Assembly: GCF_010548375.1 (NCBI RefSeq)
Contig: NZ_JAAGLY010000001.1
Location: 496,001 to 560,000, forward strand
Source of the DNA: Streptomyces sp. SID13726
GTDB taxonomy: Bacteria > Actinomycetota > Actinomycetes > Streptomycetales > Streptomycetaceae
Reading direction: 5' to 3'
DNA length: 64,000 bases
Shown: in pieces, positions 1-13,092 of the stretch
How the letters are laid out: every line of letters begins with the position of its first letter
Numbering within the stretch: position 1 is the first letter of the stretch
Notes under the pieces: model-generated
Seen by the model: only the letters and a program-made list of their open reading frames with translations
Told to the model about the DNA's origin: nothing
The model's database searches: none
Made by a program: the position numbers and the translations under genes

Positions 1-539
1 GCGGGATCGTCCTCGGCGTCGCCGTCGGCCGCTCGCGCCGGGCCCACGCGCTGTGCAACCCCGTCCTCCAGTTCGCCCGGGCCGTTCCGCCCCCGGCGCT
101 GGTCCCCGTCTTCGTCGTGGTGTTCGCGTTCGGCACCCCGATGCAGATCGCGTCGATCGCGTTCAGCGCCGTCTGGCCGGTACTGATCAACACCGCGGCC
201 GGGGTCCGCAACACCGACCCGCTGCGCCTGGACGTCGCCGCGGTGCTGCGCCTGAACACCGCCGAACGCCTGTGGTTCCTCGTCCTGCCCTCCGCACTGC
301 CCCGGATCTTCGCCGGACTGCGCCTGAGCCTTTCGCTCTCCCTCATCCTCATGGTCTTCTCGGAACTGCTGCCGGGCACCGCCAACGGCATCGGCTTCAC
401 GCTCACCGAGGCCCAGACCCGCTCCGACCTGCTCACCGTATGGGCGGCGCTGGTCCTGCTCGGCGTCCTCGGCTATCTGCTCAACACCGGTCTGCTGACG
501 GTCGAGAAACGGCTGATCGGCAAGGGAAGGGCCGTATGA
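1..539 (+). CDS. ABC transporter permease, nitrate/sulfonate/taurine type (5' truncated)
   Basis: The reading frame is open from the left edge and ends at TGA 537-539, so only the C-terminal ~178 residues are present. It is a hydrophobic membrane-spanning subunit of an importer of the SsuC/TauC/NrtB kind. The order of hydrophobic segments, an EAA-like stretch near the middle (residues around RLNTAERLWFLVLPSALP) and the terminal helix match that family. The ATPase gene follows after 28 bp, so the two form one transporter; the substrate-binding protein must lie outside the window. The substrate cannot be told from the permease alone: taurine, sulfonate, nitrate or thiamine precursors are all possible. 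A separate SsuABC-like set lies at 42112-44897. Confidence 0.85.
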   Translation, partial: GIVLGVAVGRSRRAHALCNPVLQFARAVPPPALVPVFVVVFAFGTPMQIASIAFSAVWPVLINTAAGVRNTDPLRLDVAAVLRLNTAERLWFLVLPSALPRIFAGLRLSLSLSLILMVFSELLPGTANGIGFTLTEAQTRSDLLTVWAALVLLGVLGYLLNTGLLTVEKRLIGKGRAV

Positions 540-567
540 GTCACGCCAGCCGCACCCAGGAAGCCCC

Positions 568-1412
568 ATGAGCCACGCGACACGCCCCCGGACCGAGGGC
601 GGACAGGGAACCGACCGTATGCTCCAGCTCTCCGCGGTCGGCCAGCACTACGGCGACCACCGCGTCCTGCACGACATCACCCTCACCGTCCCCGCCGGCC
701 AACTCCTGTGCGTGGTCGGCCCGTCCGGCTGCGGCAAGTCCACCCTGCTGCGCACCATCGCCGGCCTGCTCCCCGCGCGCGAGGGCACGATCACCATCGA
801 CGGCACCCCCGTCACCGGCGTCCCCGACAGCCTCGCCGTCGTCTTCCAGGACTACGGCCGCTCCCTCTTCCCCTGGCTCACGGTCCGCGACAACGTCGCC
901 CTGCCGCTGCGCCGCCGCGGCCTCGGACGGGCCGAGCGGCGCGCCGAGGCCGACCGCATCCTCGACCGCGTCGGCCTCTCCGGCGCCGCCCGCCGTCACC
1001 CCTGGCAGCTCTCCGGCGGCATGCAGCAGCGCGTCGCCATCGCCCGCGCCCTCGTCCGCCGCCCCACCCTCCTCCTCATGGACGAACCCTTCGGCTCCCT
1101 CGACGCCCAGACCCGCGAGGACCTGGAGGACCTGCTCCTGGAGGTCCACCGCACCGACGGCACGACCATCGTGTTCGTCACCCACGACATCGACGAGAGC
1201 GTCTACGTCGGAGACCGCGTCGTCGTCCTCTCCCCGGGCCCCGGCTCGGGGATCGTCCTCGACCTCCCGGTGGAACTCCCCGGGCGACGGGACCAGATCG
1301 CCACCCGGGGACTGCCGGAGTTCGTCGCACTGCGGGCCGAGGTGGGACTCGCCGTGCGCGGCAAGGGAGTTCAGGAGAGCGGCCAGGAACTCGAGCCCGG
1401 CGCCGAGGACAC

Positions 1413-1425
<13 letters not shown>
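568..1425 (+). CDS. ABC transporter ATP-binding protein, nitrate/sulfonate/taurine type
   Basis: This is the cytoplasmic ATPase of the importer whose permease precedes it. Over 285 residues it shows Walker A GPSGCGKST (near residue 50), a Q-loop, the signature LSGGMQQR, Walker B LLLMDEPF followed by the D-loop, and the H-switch THD. The class of best visible resemblance is SsuB/TauB/NrtC. The start ATG at 568 follows an upstream stop and agrees with the permease spacing; a second ATG at 619 is in frame at the start of the conserved fold and could be the real one. The last 13 bp overlap the 3' end of the convergent gene on the other strand. Confidence 0.9.
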
Positions 1426-5001
<3,576 letters not shown>

Positions 5002-5024
5002 CCGACCTGGGTGGCCGGCGGGCC

Positions 5025-5101
5025 GAGCGAGTGATGAGGTCGGGCCTGCGGGCTGAGCGGGTGGTGAGGTCGGGCCTGCGGCAGAGCGGGTGGTGAGATC
5101 G
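5025..5101. repeat. Three tandem copies of a ~29-bp unit after geosmin synthase
   Basis: Copies begin at 5025, 5055 and 5084. The first two share most of a 27-bp unit (GAGCG.GTG.TGAGGTCGGG then CCTGCGG); the third is truncated after GTGAGATCG. They fill the space between the geosmin synthase stop and the terminator hairpin. They are non-coding on both strands as far as I can tell. Confidence 0.75.
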
Positions 5102-5123
5102 CCGGGGCTCGCTCAGCCCCGGC
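5101..5123. terminator. Hairpin terminator between convergent genes
   Basis: GCCGGGGCT (5101-5109) pairs perfectly with AGCCCCGGC (5115-5123) around a 5-base loop. It lies between the 3' end of geosmin synthase and the 3' end of the minus-strand gene ending at 5146, so it can serve both directions. There is no U-tract, as is usual in Streptomyces. Confidence 0.7.
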
Positions 5124-5145
5124 TCCCCGGCACACGCCCCCGTGT

Positions 5146-6345
5146 TCAGCGCCGAGCACCCTCCTGGAGCGCCGCATGCAGACGCCGTGCCCGCTCCGCC
5201 TGAACCGGCTCCCCGAGGTCCTCGAACTCGTCAGCCAGGTCGGTGAGTTCGGAGGTGTCCAGCAGCGCCGGGTCGTCGTCCCGGCGCAGCAGGCTCTGGT
5301 CGAGTTCGATCGCGTCGAAGCGGCGTATCAGCGCGGCCAGGGCCAGTGCGGTCAGCCCCTGGTCCAGGGCCAGGTCGGTCCAGGTGTACAACGGCTCGTC
5401 GGCGGGGTCCGAGCCGAAGAGCACGCTGTCCGTCTCCTGGGCCCAGCCGCGCAGCTCGGCCGGGTCCGAGCCCGGTCCCGGTATCTCGCTCAGCCCGCAC
5501 GCCGTGTCGAAGTCCGTCTCCCGCACCTCGTGCAGCAGCGGCAGGTCCTCGGTCCGGCCGTGCAGCCCCACCAGCACGGCGGCCAGCCGGAGTTCGTCCG
5601 TCATCGACGACCGCGTCTCGTACCGCAGCAACCGCCGCAGCGGCTCCAGGTCCGCCTCCGCCCGGTCGAACTGCGCGGCCCGCAGCGCGAGTCGACGTCG
5701 TACGGCATCCTCGGCCACCGCGTCCCACACCACGCTGTCACCCGCCCGCAGCCCCGCGAGGTCGGCGCGGCCCGTCGCGAGGACCTGCTCCCACAGCGGC
5801 GGCGGGGGAGGACCGATCAGCTCGTAGGCACGGCCCTCCTCCGCGTTGAGGAGCAGGAAGTCGGGCTCGGTGCGCAGAAGCGCGGCGTGGAGCATCCCCA
5901 CCAGCTCGACGGGGGAGCGCTCCGGGAAGCCGAGGGCGGCGCGGAGCTCGGCCCGGTCCGCGTCGAGGTCGAAGTCCTCGCGCATCTCGTCCTCCACCTC
6001 GGCCACGTGCGCGAGGATCTCCTCCTCGCCGTCGTCCGGGGACAGCAGCATGCAGTCGCGCCACCCCGGCAGGCCGATCAGCACCTCCAGCGCCGCGTCG
6101 ACGCCGGCCCCTATGATCCCGGCCCCGCCCTCGGAGTCGGCGTACAGCACGGAGCCGTCCGCGCACCGGAAATACGTACCACCGGTGTCGTCGCCCGCCA
6201 CGGCCTCCAGCGGGCCGCCCGAGGCGAGGCGGACCGGCTCGGCATGGCCGTGCTCGACGCGGGCGAGGGAGAAGCCGAAGGGGAAGTCGGCGAGTTCGGC
6301 GAGGCGGGAGTCCTGGCGGAGCAGCCCCAAGGCGTGATCGGTCAT
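5146..6345 (-). CDS. Hypothetical protein, acidic, cytoplasmic
   Basis: I do not recognise this 399-residue protein. It has no signal peptide or membrane segment, is rich in Asp, Glu and Leu, and its second half reads as short amphipathic helices that suggest a helical-repeat or scaffold-like domain. Residues 1-150 look like a mixed alpha/beta domain ending in a proline run (GPPPPPLWEQ). The start was put at ATG 6345 because the open frame upstream of it has the composition of non-coding DNA; there is no Shine-Dalgarno site, so the message may be leaderless. It is convergent with geosmin synthase and divergent from the multicopper oxidase. Confidence 0.7.
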   Translation of the reverse strand: MTDHALGLLRQDSRLAELADFPFGFSLARVEHGHAEPVRLASGGPLEAVAGDDTGGTYFRCADGSVLYADSEGGAGIIGAGVDAALEVLIGLPGWRDCMLLSPDDGEEEILAHVAEVEDEMREDFDLDADRAELRAALGFPERSPVELVGMLHAALLRTEPDFLLLNAEEGRAYELIGPPPPPLWEQVLATGRADLAGLRAGDSVVWDAVAEDAVRRRLALRAAQFDRAEADLEPLRRLLRYETRSSMTDELRLAAVLVGLHGRTEDLPLLHEVRETDFDTACGLSEIPGPGSDPAELRGWAQETDSVLFGSDPADEPLYTWTDLALDQGLTALALAALIRRFDAIELDQSLLRRDDDPALLDTSELTDLADEFEDLGEPVQAERARRLHAALQEGARR

Positions 6346-6511
6346 GTCACAGAACGTAACAGTGCCCACCGACAACGGGACTTCGCGGTTCCGAATGCCG
6401 TTTCTCAACCTTCTCGTACGGAATGGGGCATTCAGGGAACTTCGGTGAGGTGCCAGGAGTCTGACGAGGCAAGGGGAACAGACCACAAGAACACACGGGG
6501 GTGTTCGGACC

Positions 6512-8371
6512 TTGACCGAGATCATCGACAGGATCACCGAGAGCGACCAGAACCGCCAGGACTTAGCGGCACCGGGGGAGCTCACGCCGTTCGTCGCACC
6601 GCTGCCCGTCCCGCCCGTCCTGCGTCCCGACTCCGGCGACGTACTGCGCGAGACGGAGATCGCCCTGCGCCCGACCTGGGTGCGCCTGCACCCGCAGCTC
6701 CCGCCGACGCTGATGTGGGGCTACGACGGCCAGGTGCCGGGTCCCACCATCGAGGTGCGGCGGGGACAGCGGGTCCGTATCGCCTGGACCAACCGCATCC
6801 CGAAGGGCAGCGAGTACCCGGTCACCGCCGTCGAGGTGCTGCCGCCCGCCTCGCCCACCCTGCCCGGCCGCGAGGGCACCGAGCCCAGCAAGGACGTCGC
6901 CGCCCTGCCCGCCTGGTCGGTCACCCACCTGCACGGCGCCCAGACGGGCGGCGGCAACGACGGCTGGGCGGACAACGCGGTCGGCTTCGGCGACGCCCAG
7001 CTCTCCGAGTACCCGAACGACCACCAGGCGGTCCAGTGGTGGTACCACGACCACGCCATGAACATCACCCGGTGGAACGTGATGGCGGGCCTGTACGGCA
7101 CCTACCTCGTCCGCGACGACGAGGAGGACGCCCTCCGGCTGCCGTGCGGCGAGCGGGAGATCCCGCTGCTGCTCGCCGACCGCAACCTCGACACCGACGA
7201 GGACGGCCGGCTCAACGGCAGGCTGCTGCACAAGACACTCGTCGTCCAGGAGAAGAACCCCGAGACGGGCAAGCCGGTCACCATCCCGTTCGCCGGCCCG
7301 TACACCACGGTCAACGGGCGCATCTGGCCGTACGCCGAGGTGGACAGTGGCTGGTACCGCTTCCGGCTGGTCAACGCCTCCAACGCGCGCATCTACGACC
7401 TCGTCCTCCTCGACGAGGACGACAACCCGGTGCCGGGGATCGTCCACCAGATCGGCAGCGACGGCGGGCTGCTGCCGCGCCCGGTGCCGATCGACTTCGA
7501 CGGCGCGCTGCCCACCCTGACCGCTGCTCCGGCGGAGCGCTTCGACCTGCTCGTCGACTTCCGCGCGGTCGCGGGCCGCACGCTCCGGCTGGTCAACAAG
7601 GGGCCGAACCAGCCCGCGGGCACGCCCGACCCGGCGGGCGGTGTGCGCTATCCGGCGGTCATGGAGTTCCGGGTCCGGGAAGGCTGCGAGACCGACACCT
7701 TCGAGCTGCCCGAAGTGCTCTCCGGCTCCTTCCGCCGGTACTCGCACGACATCCCGCACGGCCACCGCCTGGTCGTGCTCACCCCGCCCGGCACCAAGGG
7801 CTCCGGCGGCCACCCGGAGATCTGGGAGATGACCGAGGTCGAGGACGCGAGCGGCATCCAGTTCCCGGCCGACGGGATCATCCAGGTCACCGGAGCCGAC
7901 GGCGTCACCAAGACATACCGGCGCACGGCACGGACGTTCAACGACGGCCTCGGCTTCACCATCCCCGAGGGCAGCCACGAACAGTGGAGCTTCCTCAACC
8001 TCGCGCCGATCCCGCACCCGATGCACATCCACCTGGCCGACTTCCAGGCCCTCGGCCGGGACCCGTACGTGGCGACGGGCTTCGACGCGACGGTCGGCGG
8101 CACCCGCACCCCGATCGCCCACGACCCGTCCAGGACGATCCCGCTGGCGCCCAACGAACTCGGCTACAAGGACGTCTACCGGGTCCCCGGAAGCCAGATG
8201 CTGCGGATCATGGGCAAGTTCGACGGGGCGTACGGCCGCTTCATGTACCACTGCCACTTCCTGGAGCACGAGGACATGGGCATGATGCGGCCCTTCGTCG
8301 TCATGCCCCCGGAGGCCCTGAAGTTCGACCACGGCGCGGGCCACGGCGGCCACGAGGGGCACACGGGCTGA
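6512..8371 (+). CDS. Multicopper oxidase, phenoxazinone synthase/CotA-like
   Basis: The 619-residue product has all four copper-binding segments: HLHG (near residue 142), WYHDHAM (near 178), HPMHIHL (near 507) and [12 protein letters not shown] (near 588), the last with both type-1 ligands and an axial Met. These proteins couple one-electron oxidation of phenols, aminophenols or metals to reduction of oxygen to water. Size and order resemble phenoxazinone synthase of S. antibioticus and Bacillus CotA rather than the small two-domain laccase. No Sec or Tat signal is visible, so it may act in the cytoplasm. The start is a TTG at 6512; no better start is in frame. The C-terminus is His/Gly-rich. 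Confidence 0.92.
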   Translation: MTEIIDRITESDQNRQDLAAPGELTPFVAPLPVPPVLRPDSGDVLRETEIALRPTWVRLHPQLPPTLMWGYDGQVPGPTIEVRRGQRVRIAWTNRIPKGSEYPVTAVEVLPPASPTLPGREGTEPSKDVAALPAWSVTHLHGAQTGGGNDGWADNAVGFGDAQLSEYPNDHQAVQWWYHDHAMNITRWNVMAGLYGTYLVRDDEEDALRLPCGEREIPLLLADRNLDTDEDGRLNGRLLHKTLVVQEKNPETGKPVTIPFAGPYTTVNGRIWPYAEVDSGWYRFRLVNASNARIYDLVLLDEDDNPVPGIVHQIGSDGGLLPRPVPIDFDGALPTLTAAPAERFDLLVDFRAVAGRTLRLVNKGPNQPAGTPDPAGGVRYPAVMEFRVREGCETDTFELPEVLSGSFRRYSHDIPHGHRLVVLTPPGTKGSGGHPEIWEMTEVEDASGIQFPADGIIQVTGADGVTKTYRRTARTFNDGLGFTIPEGSHEQWSFLNLAPIPHPMHIHLADFQALGRDPYVATGFDATVGGTRTPIAHDPSRTIPLAPNELGYKDVYRVPGSQMLRIMGKFDGAYGRFMYHCHFLEHEDMGMMRPFVVMPPEALKFDHGAGHGGHEGHTG

Positions 8372-8744
8372 CGGCACACGGGCCGACGGCCCCTCCGTAG
8401 GCCGCGCTCGACCGCCGAAAGCGTCCCCTGTAGACGCCCTCCTCGGCCGGACGCGTCTCCTGTACGGCGCCCTCCACCGACGGACGCGTCTCCTGTGGCG
8501 CCCGCCACCGCGGCGCGCGACGGCAGCCCGAGGACCGGGGCCGTCGCGAGCCGCGGCTCGAGGGCGCCGTAGGGACAGCCGCGATCCCGCCGCGGCCCCG
8601 CCGTTCCCGGCTCCCTCGGCGACAGGCTCTCCGCACACTGATTCCCGCCCCTGACCACCGGTCAGTCTCACTCGTTCGTGGCTCGTCGCGCGCCGGTGCG
8701 CCGGGTAGAGCATCAGCCGGTGGTGATCCAGCCGGAGGCGATCG
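8372..8744. other. Intergenic stretch with three imperfect direct repeats
   Basis: 373 bases without a credible gene. Positions ~8417-8500 hold three imperfect tandem copies of a 32-33 bp unit, each containing CGTC(T/C)CCTGT (at 8422, 8454 and 8487) followed by a GC-rich GACGCCCTCC-like tail. The rest is GC-rich with several short inverted repeats. The promoter of the PDZ protein should be near 8650-8730, but I could not fix a -35/-10 pair. Confidence 0.55.
8417..8500. repeat. Three imperfect 32-33 bp tandem repeats
   Basis: The shared core is (A/G)CGTC(C/T)CCTGT, at 8422, 8454 and 8487, so the period is about three helical turns. The second and third copies are closest, sharing GGACGCGTCTCCTGT. 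They lie downstream of the oxidase stop and upstream of the PDZ gene. Confidence 0.65.
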
Positions 8745-9353
8745 ATGGAACAGACTGCGTTGCGCCCCAAGCCGATGCCCGGTCAGGAGTCCGGCGGCGG
8801 CAAGAGGCCCAGGCCGGCTCGGCGCCCGCATGCCGCCCGCCGCCGTGGCCGCCGGTTCACGACCCTGCTGCTGGGGCTGCTGGCCGCCGCCGTCCTGGTG
8901 CTCTCGGGCGTGGGCCTCGGGACGGTCGGCGCCACGGTGATCGGCATGAGCAAGCTGGCCGAACTCCAGCGCCAGGCGGGGGCGGGACAGGGACCCGGGG
9001 CGCGGCAGGGCGCCCCGTCCGCCTCGACGCGCCCGAGCCCCGCCCGGCCGTCCGCGAAACCGACGGCCGGCCCCTCGGCGGCGCCTGCCGTCGCGACCCT
9101 CGGGCTGGAGGCCGTGGACGCCGAGAAGGCGGGCGCCCTGGTGGTCGGCGTCCATGTCCCGGGCCCGGGCTACACGGCGGGCCTGGTCCGGGGCGACGTG
9201 CTCCTCAACTTCGGCCGGACCCGGATCGACACGGCCGACGACCTCGCCCGGGCCGTCGCCCGTGCCCGCCCCGGCCGCGAGGTCGTGCTCACGGTCCGCC
9301 ACCGCAGCGGCGGCTACCAGCAGCTCACGGCCGTACCCGGCGTCGTCACATGA
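8745..9353 (+). CDS. Membrane-anchored PDZ-domain protein
   Basis: 202 residues: a basic N-terminus (residues 1-37), one hydrophobic anchor (about 38-66), a Ser/Pro/Ala-rich linker (about 75-120) and a C-terminal PDZ domain (about 118-200) with the ligand-groove and core pattern GYTAGLVRGDVLLNFG...TADDLARAV. The topology puts the PDZ domain outside the membrane. There is no protease domain, so this is not HtrA itself; it could be an adaptor for a membrane protease or sensor. The start is ATG 8745 with GGAGG 8 bases upstream. The nearest plus-strand gene follows after 126 bp and need not be co-transcribed. Confidence 0.85.
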   Translation: MEQTALRPKPMPGQESGGGKRPRPARRPHAARRRGRRFTTLLLGLLAAAVLVLSGVGLGTVGATVIGMSKLAELQRQAGAGQGPGARQGAPSASTRPSPARPSAKPTAGPSAAPAVATLGLEAVDAEKAGALVVGVHVPGPGYTAGLVRGDVLLNFGRTRIDTADDLARAVARARPGREVVLTVRHRSGGYQQLTAVPGVVT

Positions 9354-9479
9354 CCGCCGCGCGGTCGCACACCGGCGCCCGGCCACGCGCACCCGGGCGG
9401 CGGAAGCCAGACCCGACCTCCTCGGGCAGCCCGCGAAAACCACTGGTCCGGATCCGGCCGCCGGCGTCACCATGACCTC

Positions 9480-10103
9480 ATGCCGACCACGCTCCTCGCC
9501 TTCCTGGGGGCCTGCACCCTCATCGCCGCGTCCCCCGGTCCGAGCACCGTGCTGATCATCAAGCAGTCGCTGCACAGCCGCCGCTCGGGCTTCCTGACCG
9601 TGCTCGGCAACGAGACCGGGGTGTTCGTCTGGGGCGTGGTCGCCGCGCTCGGACTGACCGCGCTGCTGACCGCCTCCGAGATCGCCTACGACGTGATGCG
9701 GATCGTCGGCGCCGTCGTCCTCGTCGGCTTCGGCGTCCAGGCCCTGCGCAACGCGCGCCGAGCCAAGGGCGCCACGCAGGACGACGGCTGGGAGAGCACG
9801 GGCCGGACCGGCTGGGCCGCCTACCGCGGCGGACTGCTGCTCAACCTCGCCAACCCCAAGGCGGCCGTCTTCGCCATGTCCTTCCTGCCGCAGTTCGTGC
9901 CCGAGGGCGCCCCGCACCTGCCCGCCATGGTCGGGCTCGCCGCGCTCTGGGCGGTCTACGAGATCGGCTACTACGGCCTCTACGTGTGGTTCGTCGGCCG
10001 GTTGCGGGAGGTGCTGTCCCGCGCGGGCGTGCGCCGGCGCCTTGAACAGGTGTCCGGAGGCGTGCTGCTCCTCCTCGGTGTCCGCATGGCCCTGGAGAGC
10101 TGA
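9480..10103 (+). CDS. LysE/RhtB-family amino-acid exporter
   Basis: A 207-residue integral membrane protein with the family's N-terminal signature (PGPSTVLIIKQSL, near residue 19) and the central NLANPKAAVF motif (near 123) that precedes TM4. Six hydrophobic segments fit LysE/RhtB transporters, which export amino acids such as lysine, threonine or homoserine lactone using the proton-motive force. The substrate is not predictable. The start at ATG 9480 opens directly into TM1. It is followed after 125 bp by a peptidase gene. Confidence 0.9.
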   Translation: MPTTLLAFLGACTLIAASPGPSTVLIIKQSLHSRRSGFLTVLGNETGVFVWGVVAALGLTALLTASEIAYDVMRIVGAVVLVGFGVQALRNARRAKGATQDDGWESTGRTGWAAYRGGLLLNLANPKAAVFAMSFLPQFVPEGAPHLPAMVGLAALWAVYEIGYYGLYVWFVGRLREVLSRAGVRRRLEQVSGGVLLLLGVRMALES

Positions 10104-10228
10104 CGCAGGAGCGGCACCCCGCCAGGTCCGCCCGGTCCGCGCCGAAAGACGTGTCGACCGGCTCGCGCACCCCTCGCCGTACGGGCAGGATGCTGCCCTA
10201 AGACCTTCACCCGCCCAGGGAGGCCCGG

Positions 10229-11353
10229 ATGACCGGCACCGCAGCGCCTTTCGCCGCCGACGACTACAGGGCCCGCATGGAGCGCGCGGCGCGGTCGGCC
10301 GCCGAGGCCGGGCTCGCGGGACTCCTGGTGGCTCCGGGACCGGATCTGGTCTGGCTCACCGGCTACGCCCCCACCGCGACCACCGAACGGCTCACCCTGC
10401 TGGTCCTCGCCCCAGGACAGGACCCCGTGCTCGTCGTCCCCACCCTGGAGGCCCCGGACGCCGCCAGGGCCGCCGGAGCGAGCGCCCTGACCCTGCGCGA
10501 CTGGACCGACGGCAAGGACCCCTACGCCGCCACCGCCGCCCTCCTGGACACGAGCGGCCGGTTCGGCATCAGTGACAACGCCTGGGCGATGCACCTGCTG
10601 GGCCTCCAGAAGGCGCTGCCCGGCACCTCGTACGCCTCCCTCACCGAGGCCCTGCCGATGCTCCGGGCCGTCAAGGACCAGGCGGAGCTGGACCTGCTGA
10701 CGGCGGCGGGCGCGGCGGCGGACGCGGCGTTCGAGGAGATCCGGAAGGTCCCCTTCGGCGGCCGCCGGGAGTCCGAGGTCGCCGCCGACCTGGCCGCGCT
10801 GCTACGACGCTTCGGCCACTCCCAGGTCGACTTCACGATCGTCGCCTCCGGCCCGAACGGCGCCAACCCGCACCACGAGGTCGGCGAGCGGGTCATCGAA
10901 CACGGCGACATGGTCGTCCTCGACTTCGGCGGCCTCAAGGACGGCTACGGCTCCGACACCTCCCGTACGGTCCACGTCGGCGAGCCCACCGACGAGGAGC
11001 GCCGGGTGCACGACCTGGTACGGGCGGCCCAGGAGGCGGGCTTCCGGGCGGTACGGCCCGGCGTGCCGTGCCAGGAGGTCGACCGGGCCGCCCGCGCGGT
11101 CATCGGCGACGCCGGGTACGGCGAGTACTTCATCCACCGCACCGGGCACGGCATCGGCGTCACCACGCACGAACCGCCGTACATGATCGAGGGCGAGGAA
11201 CAGCCCCTCGTGCCCGGCATGTGCTTCTCCGTGGAGCCCGGCGTCTATCTGCCGGGCCGCTTCGGGGTGCGCATCGAGGACATCGTCACGGTCACCGAGG
11301 ACGGCGGCCGCAGGCTCAACGACACCACCCGCGAGCTGGTCATAGTGGACTGA
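10229..11353 (+). CDS. M24-family Xaa-Pro aminopeptidase
   Basis: The 374-residue protein has the N-terminal creatinase-like domain (about 1-140) and the C-terminal pita-bread metallopeptidase domain. All five metal ligands are visible: Asp in VVLDFGG (near 231), Asp in GSDTSRTV (near 242), His in TGHGIG (near 308), Glu in SVEPGVY (near 337) and Glu in RIEDIV (near 351). The predicted activity is removal of N-terminal residues before proline from short peptides in the cytoplasm. The start is ATG 10229 with GGGAGG just upstream. No operon partner is obvious, though the gene after it follows at 49 bp on the same strand. Confidence 0.93.
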   Translation: MTGTAAPFAADDYRARMERAARSAAEAGLAGLLVAPGPDLVWLTGYAPTATTERLTLLVLAPGQDPVLVVPTLEAPDAARAAGASALTLRDWTDGKDPYAATAALLDTSGRFGISDNAWAMHLLGLQKALPGTSYASLTEALPMLRAVKDQAELDLLTAAGAAADAAFEEIRKVPFGGRRESEVAADLAALLRRFGHSQVDFTIVASGPNGANPHHEVGERVIEHGDMVVLDFGGLKDGYGSDTSRTVHVGEPTDEERRVHDLVRAAQEAGFRAVRPGVPCQEVDRAARAVIGDAGYGEYFIHRTGHGIGVTTHEPPYMIEGEEQPLVPGMCFSVEPGVYLPGRFGVRIEDIVTVTEDGGRRLNDTTRELVIVD

Positions 11354-11402
11354 CCCGGCATCAGGAGCCCCTCACACGCCCCCGGACGACAACGGCGCGA
11401 CC

Positions 11403-12422
11403 ATGACCCAGGCACCGACACCCACCGCGGACACCGTCCGCCGACTGGTCCGTTCCCTGCTCAAGGACGATCTCAACGACGACCGCGCCAGGGGCGGCAC
11501 CGACGGCGCCTCCAACGGCGCCCTCAAGAGCGGTACCGCAGACGGGGCCGACTCCCCGGCCGGACCCGAGGTCCGGCCGGTCGCCGAGGGCGAGGGGCAC
11601 TCCACCTGGTGGGTCGGCACCCGCCATGTGCTGCGCCTCGCAGGGGACCGCGAGTCCTCCGTCCGCAGACGCCGCGAACCGCGCTTGCGCGACCTGGTCC
11701 GCCCGCACGTCCCGGTCGCGGTGCCGGCCGGCGTGGCACAGGGCGAGTGGGCGCCGGGCCTCGCGTACACGCTGGACACCAAGGTGCCCGGCGGCACGGC
11801 GGAGGAGCACGACGTGTCCGCGGTCGGCGAGGCCGATCTGGCCGGGCTGCTGACGGGGCTGCGCGAGGTTCCGGTACGACAGGCCGAGGCGCTCGGCGTG
11901 CCGCGTGTGGCCCCACGTTCCCTGGAGGCGCTGCGGCGGGAGGCCGACCGGGCCGTCGAGCGGCTCCGCGCGGCCGACGAGTTCGACCCGGTCCGGCTCC
12001 AGCAGCTCACCTCACCGGCGGCGGTCCAGCTCGCCGCGCAGCCCGGCACCGCGGTCCTCGTCCACCGGGCCCTGACCGGCGAGCACCTGGTGGTCAGCGC
12101 CGACGGCCGGGTCCGCGGGGTGCTCGACTGGACCGAGGCGATCGTCGGCGACCCGGCCGAGGACATCGCGAGCCTCGCGCTCGCCGTCGGCTCACCCGCC
12201 GCCGTCCGCGCCGCGACCCTCGCCGGCTACGGCGCCCGGCCCTGTCTGCGCGGCCTGTGGCTGGCCCGCTGCGACACCGTGATCCGGCTCGCCGCCCACC
12301 TCGAAGGCCGCGACCGGACCTCCCTCACGCTGCTGAGGACCCGCCTGGTGCGGGCCTGGGAGGCGATCTTGCTGGAGCGGGTCACGGAGCTGCGGGACGA
12401 GACGGACGACACCGGGTTGTAG
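11403..12422 (+). CDS. Aminoglycoside phosphotransferase-fold protein with a degenerate catalytic loop
   Basis: 339 residues of the APH/choline-kinase fold: a short N-lobe with STWWVGTRHVLRL (beta strands), a helical C-lobe, then VHRALTGEHLVV (near residue 221) where active enzymes have HGD-L----N, and GVLDWTEAIVGDPAED (near 240) corresponding to the D-W/D-E metal site. The Brenner-loop Asp is replaced by Ala and the Asn by His, so phosphotransfer may be lost or altered; the second Asp (LDW) is kept. It follows the M24 peptidase by 49 bp. No recognisable substrate is suggested by context. The start is ATG 11403, without a strong ribosome site. Confidence 0.75.
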   Translation: MTQAPTPTADTVRRLVRSLLKDDLNDDRARGGTDGASNGALKSGTADGADSPAGPEVRPVAEGEGHSTWWVGTRHVLRLAGDRESSVRRRREPRLRDLVRPHVPVAVPAGVAQGEWAPGLAYTLDTKVPGGTAEEHDVSAVGEADLAGLLTGLREVPVRQAEALGVPRVAPRSLEALRREADRAVERLRAADEFDPVRLQQLTSPAAVQLAAQPGTAVLVHRALTGEHLVVSADGRVRGVLDWTEAIVGDPAEDIASLALAVGSPAAVRAATLAGYGARPCLRGLWLARCDTVIRLAAHLEGRDRTSLTLLRTRLVRAWEAILLERVTELRDETDDTGL

Positions 12423-12503
12423 CCGTCTCCACCTGGTCTTTTCCACCCTCGTTCCACCCGTGGGTTGAGGCGCCCGACCGTGCCGGAACCGGATAGTCGA
12501 AGC

Positions 12504-13031
12504 ATGACGATCTCCGACTGGCTCATCGACGTGGCACTCCTCCTGGTGGTCTTCCGACAGCTGCGCGAGGAGAGACTGACGCTCCGCACCGTGCTGCTGC
12601 CGCTCGGCCTGATCACCTGGGCCGGGACCACCTACCTGCACCACATCCCCACCGCGGGCCACGACCCGCTGCTGATCGGCCTGTTCGCCGGGATCGGCAT
12701 CGCCTTCGGGCTGGTGGGCGGACTGATCACCCGTGTCCGGTTCGCGGAGGGTCACATACGGGTGAAGGCGACCCTCGGCGCCGCCGCGCTGTGGGTGGTC
12801 AGCATGGGCTTCCGCCTTGGGTTCGCGGTCTGGTCCTCCCACCCGTCCGGCGCCGCGCACGTGGCCCGCTTCTCCGTCGACCACCAGATCACCAGCGAAC
12901 AGGCCTGGGTGGCCGCGCTGATCCTCATGGCCTTCGGCGAGGTCATCGTCCGGCTGGGCGTGATCGTCCTCCGCGGCCTGCGCATACGCGCCCAGCACCA
13001 GGGACCGGCCCCGGTGTCGGCGACAGCGTGA
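12504..13031 (+). CDS. Small integral membrane protein, function unknown
   Basis: 175 residues with four to five predicted membrane helices: about 3-20, 28-46, 55-75, 93-115 and 130-155, then a short basic, cytoplasmic tail. I cannot assign a transport or enzyme function. The start was chosen at ATG 12504, which opens straight into the first helix; an in-frame start at 12465 would add thirteen polar residues with no ribosome site. It sits 81 bp after the APH-like gene and is convergent with treZ. Confidence 0.75.
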   Translation: MTISDWLIDVALLLVVFRQLREERLTLRTVLLPLGLITWAGTTYLHHIPTAGHDPLLIGLFAGIGIAFGLVGGLITRVRFAEGHIRVKATLGAAALWVVSMGFRLGFAVWSSHPSGAAHVARFSVDHQITSEQAWVAALILMAFGEVIVRLGVIVLRGLRIRAQHQGPAPVSATA

Positions 13032-13092
13032 GCTGCCACCGCGGACCGCGGACCCGTGTCGCGGGCCGGGCGGCCCGGCTGGCCGTACGACC

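Noticed and set aside
13032..13092. Terminator between the convergent membrane-protein and treZ genes
   Set aside because: The gap is GC-rich but I could not find a stem of convincing length.
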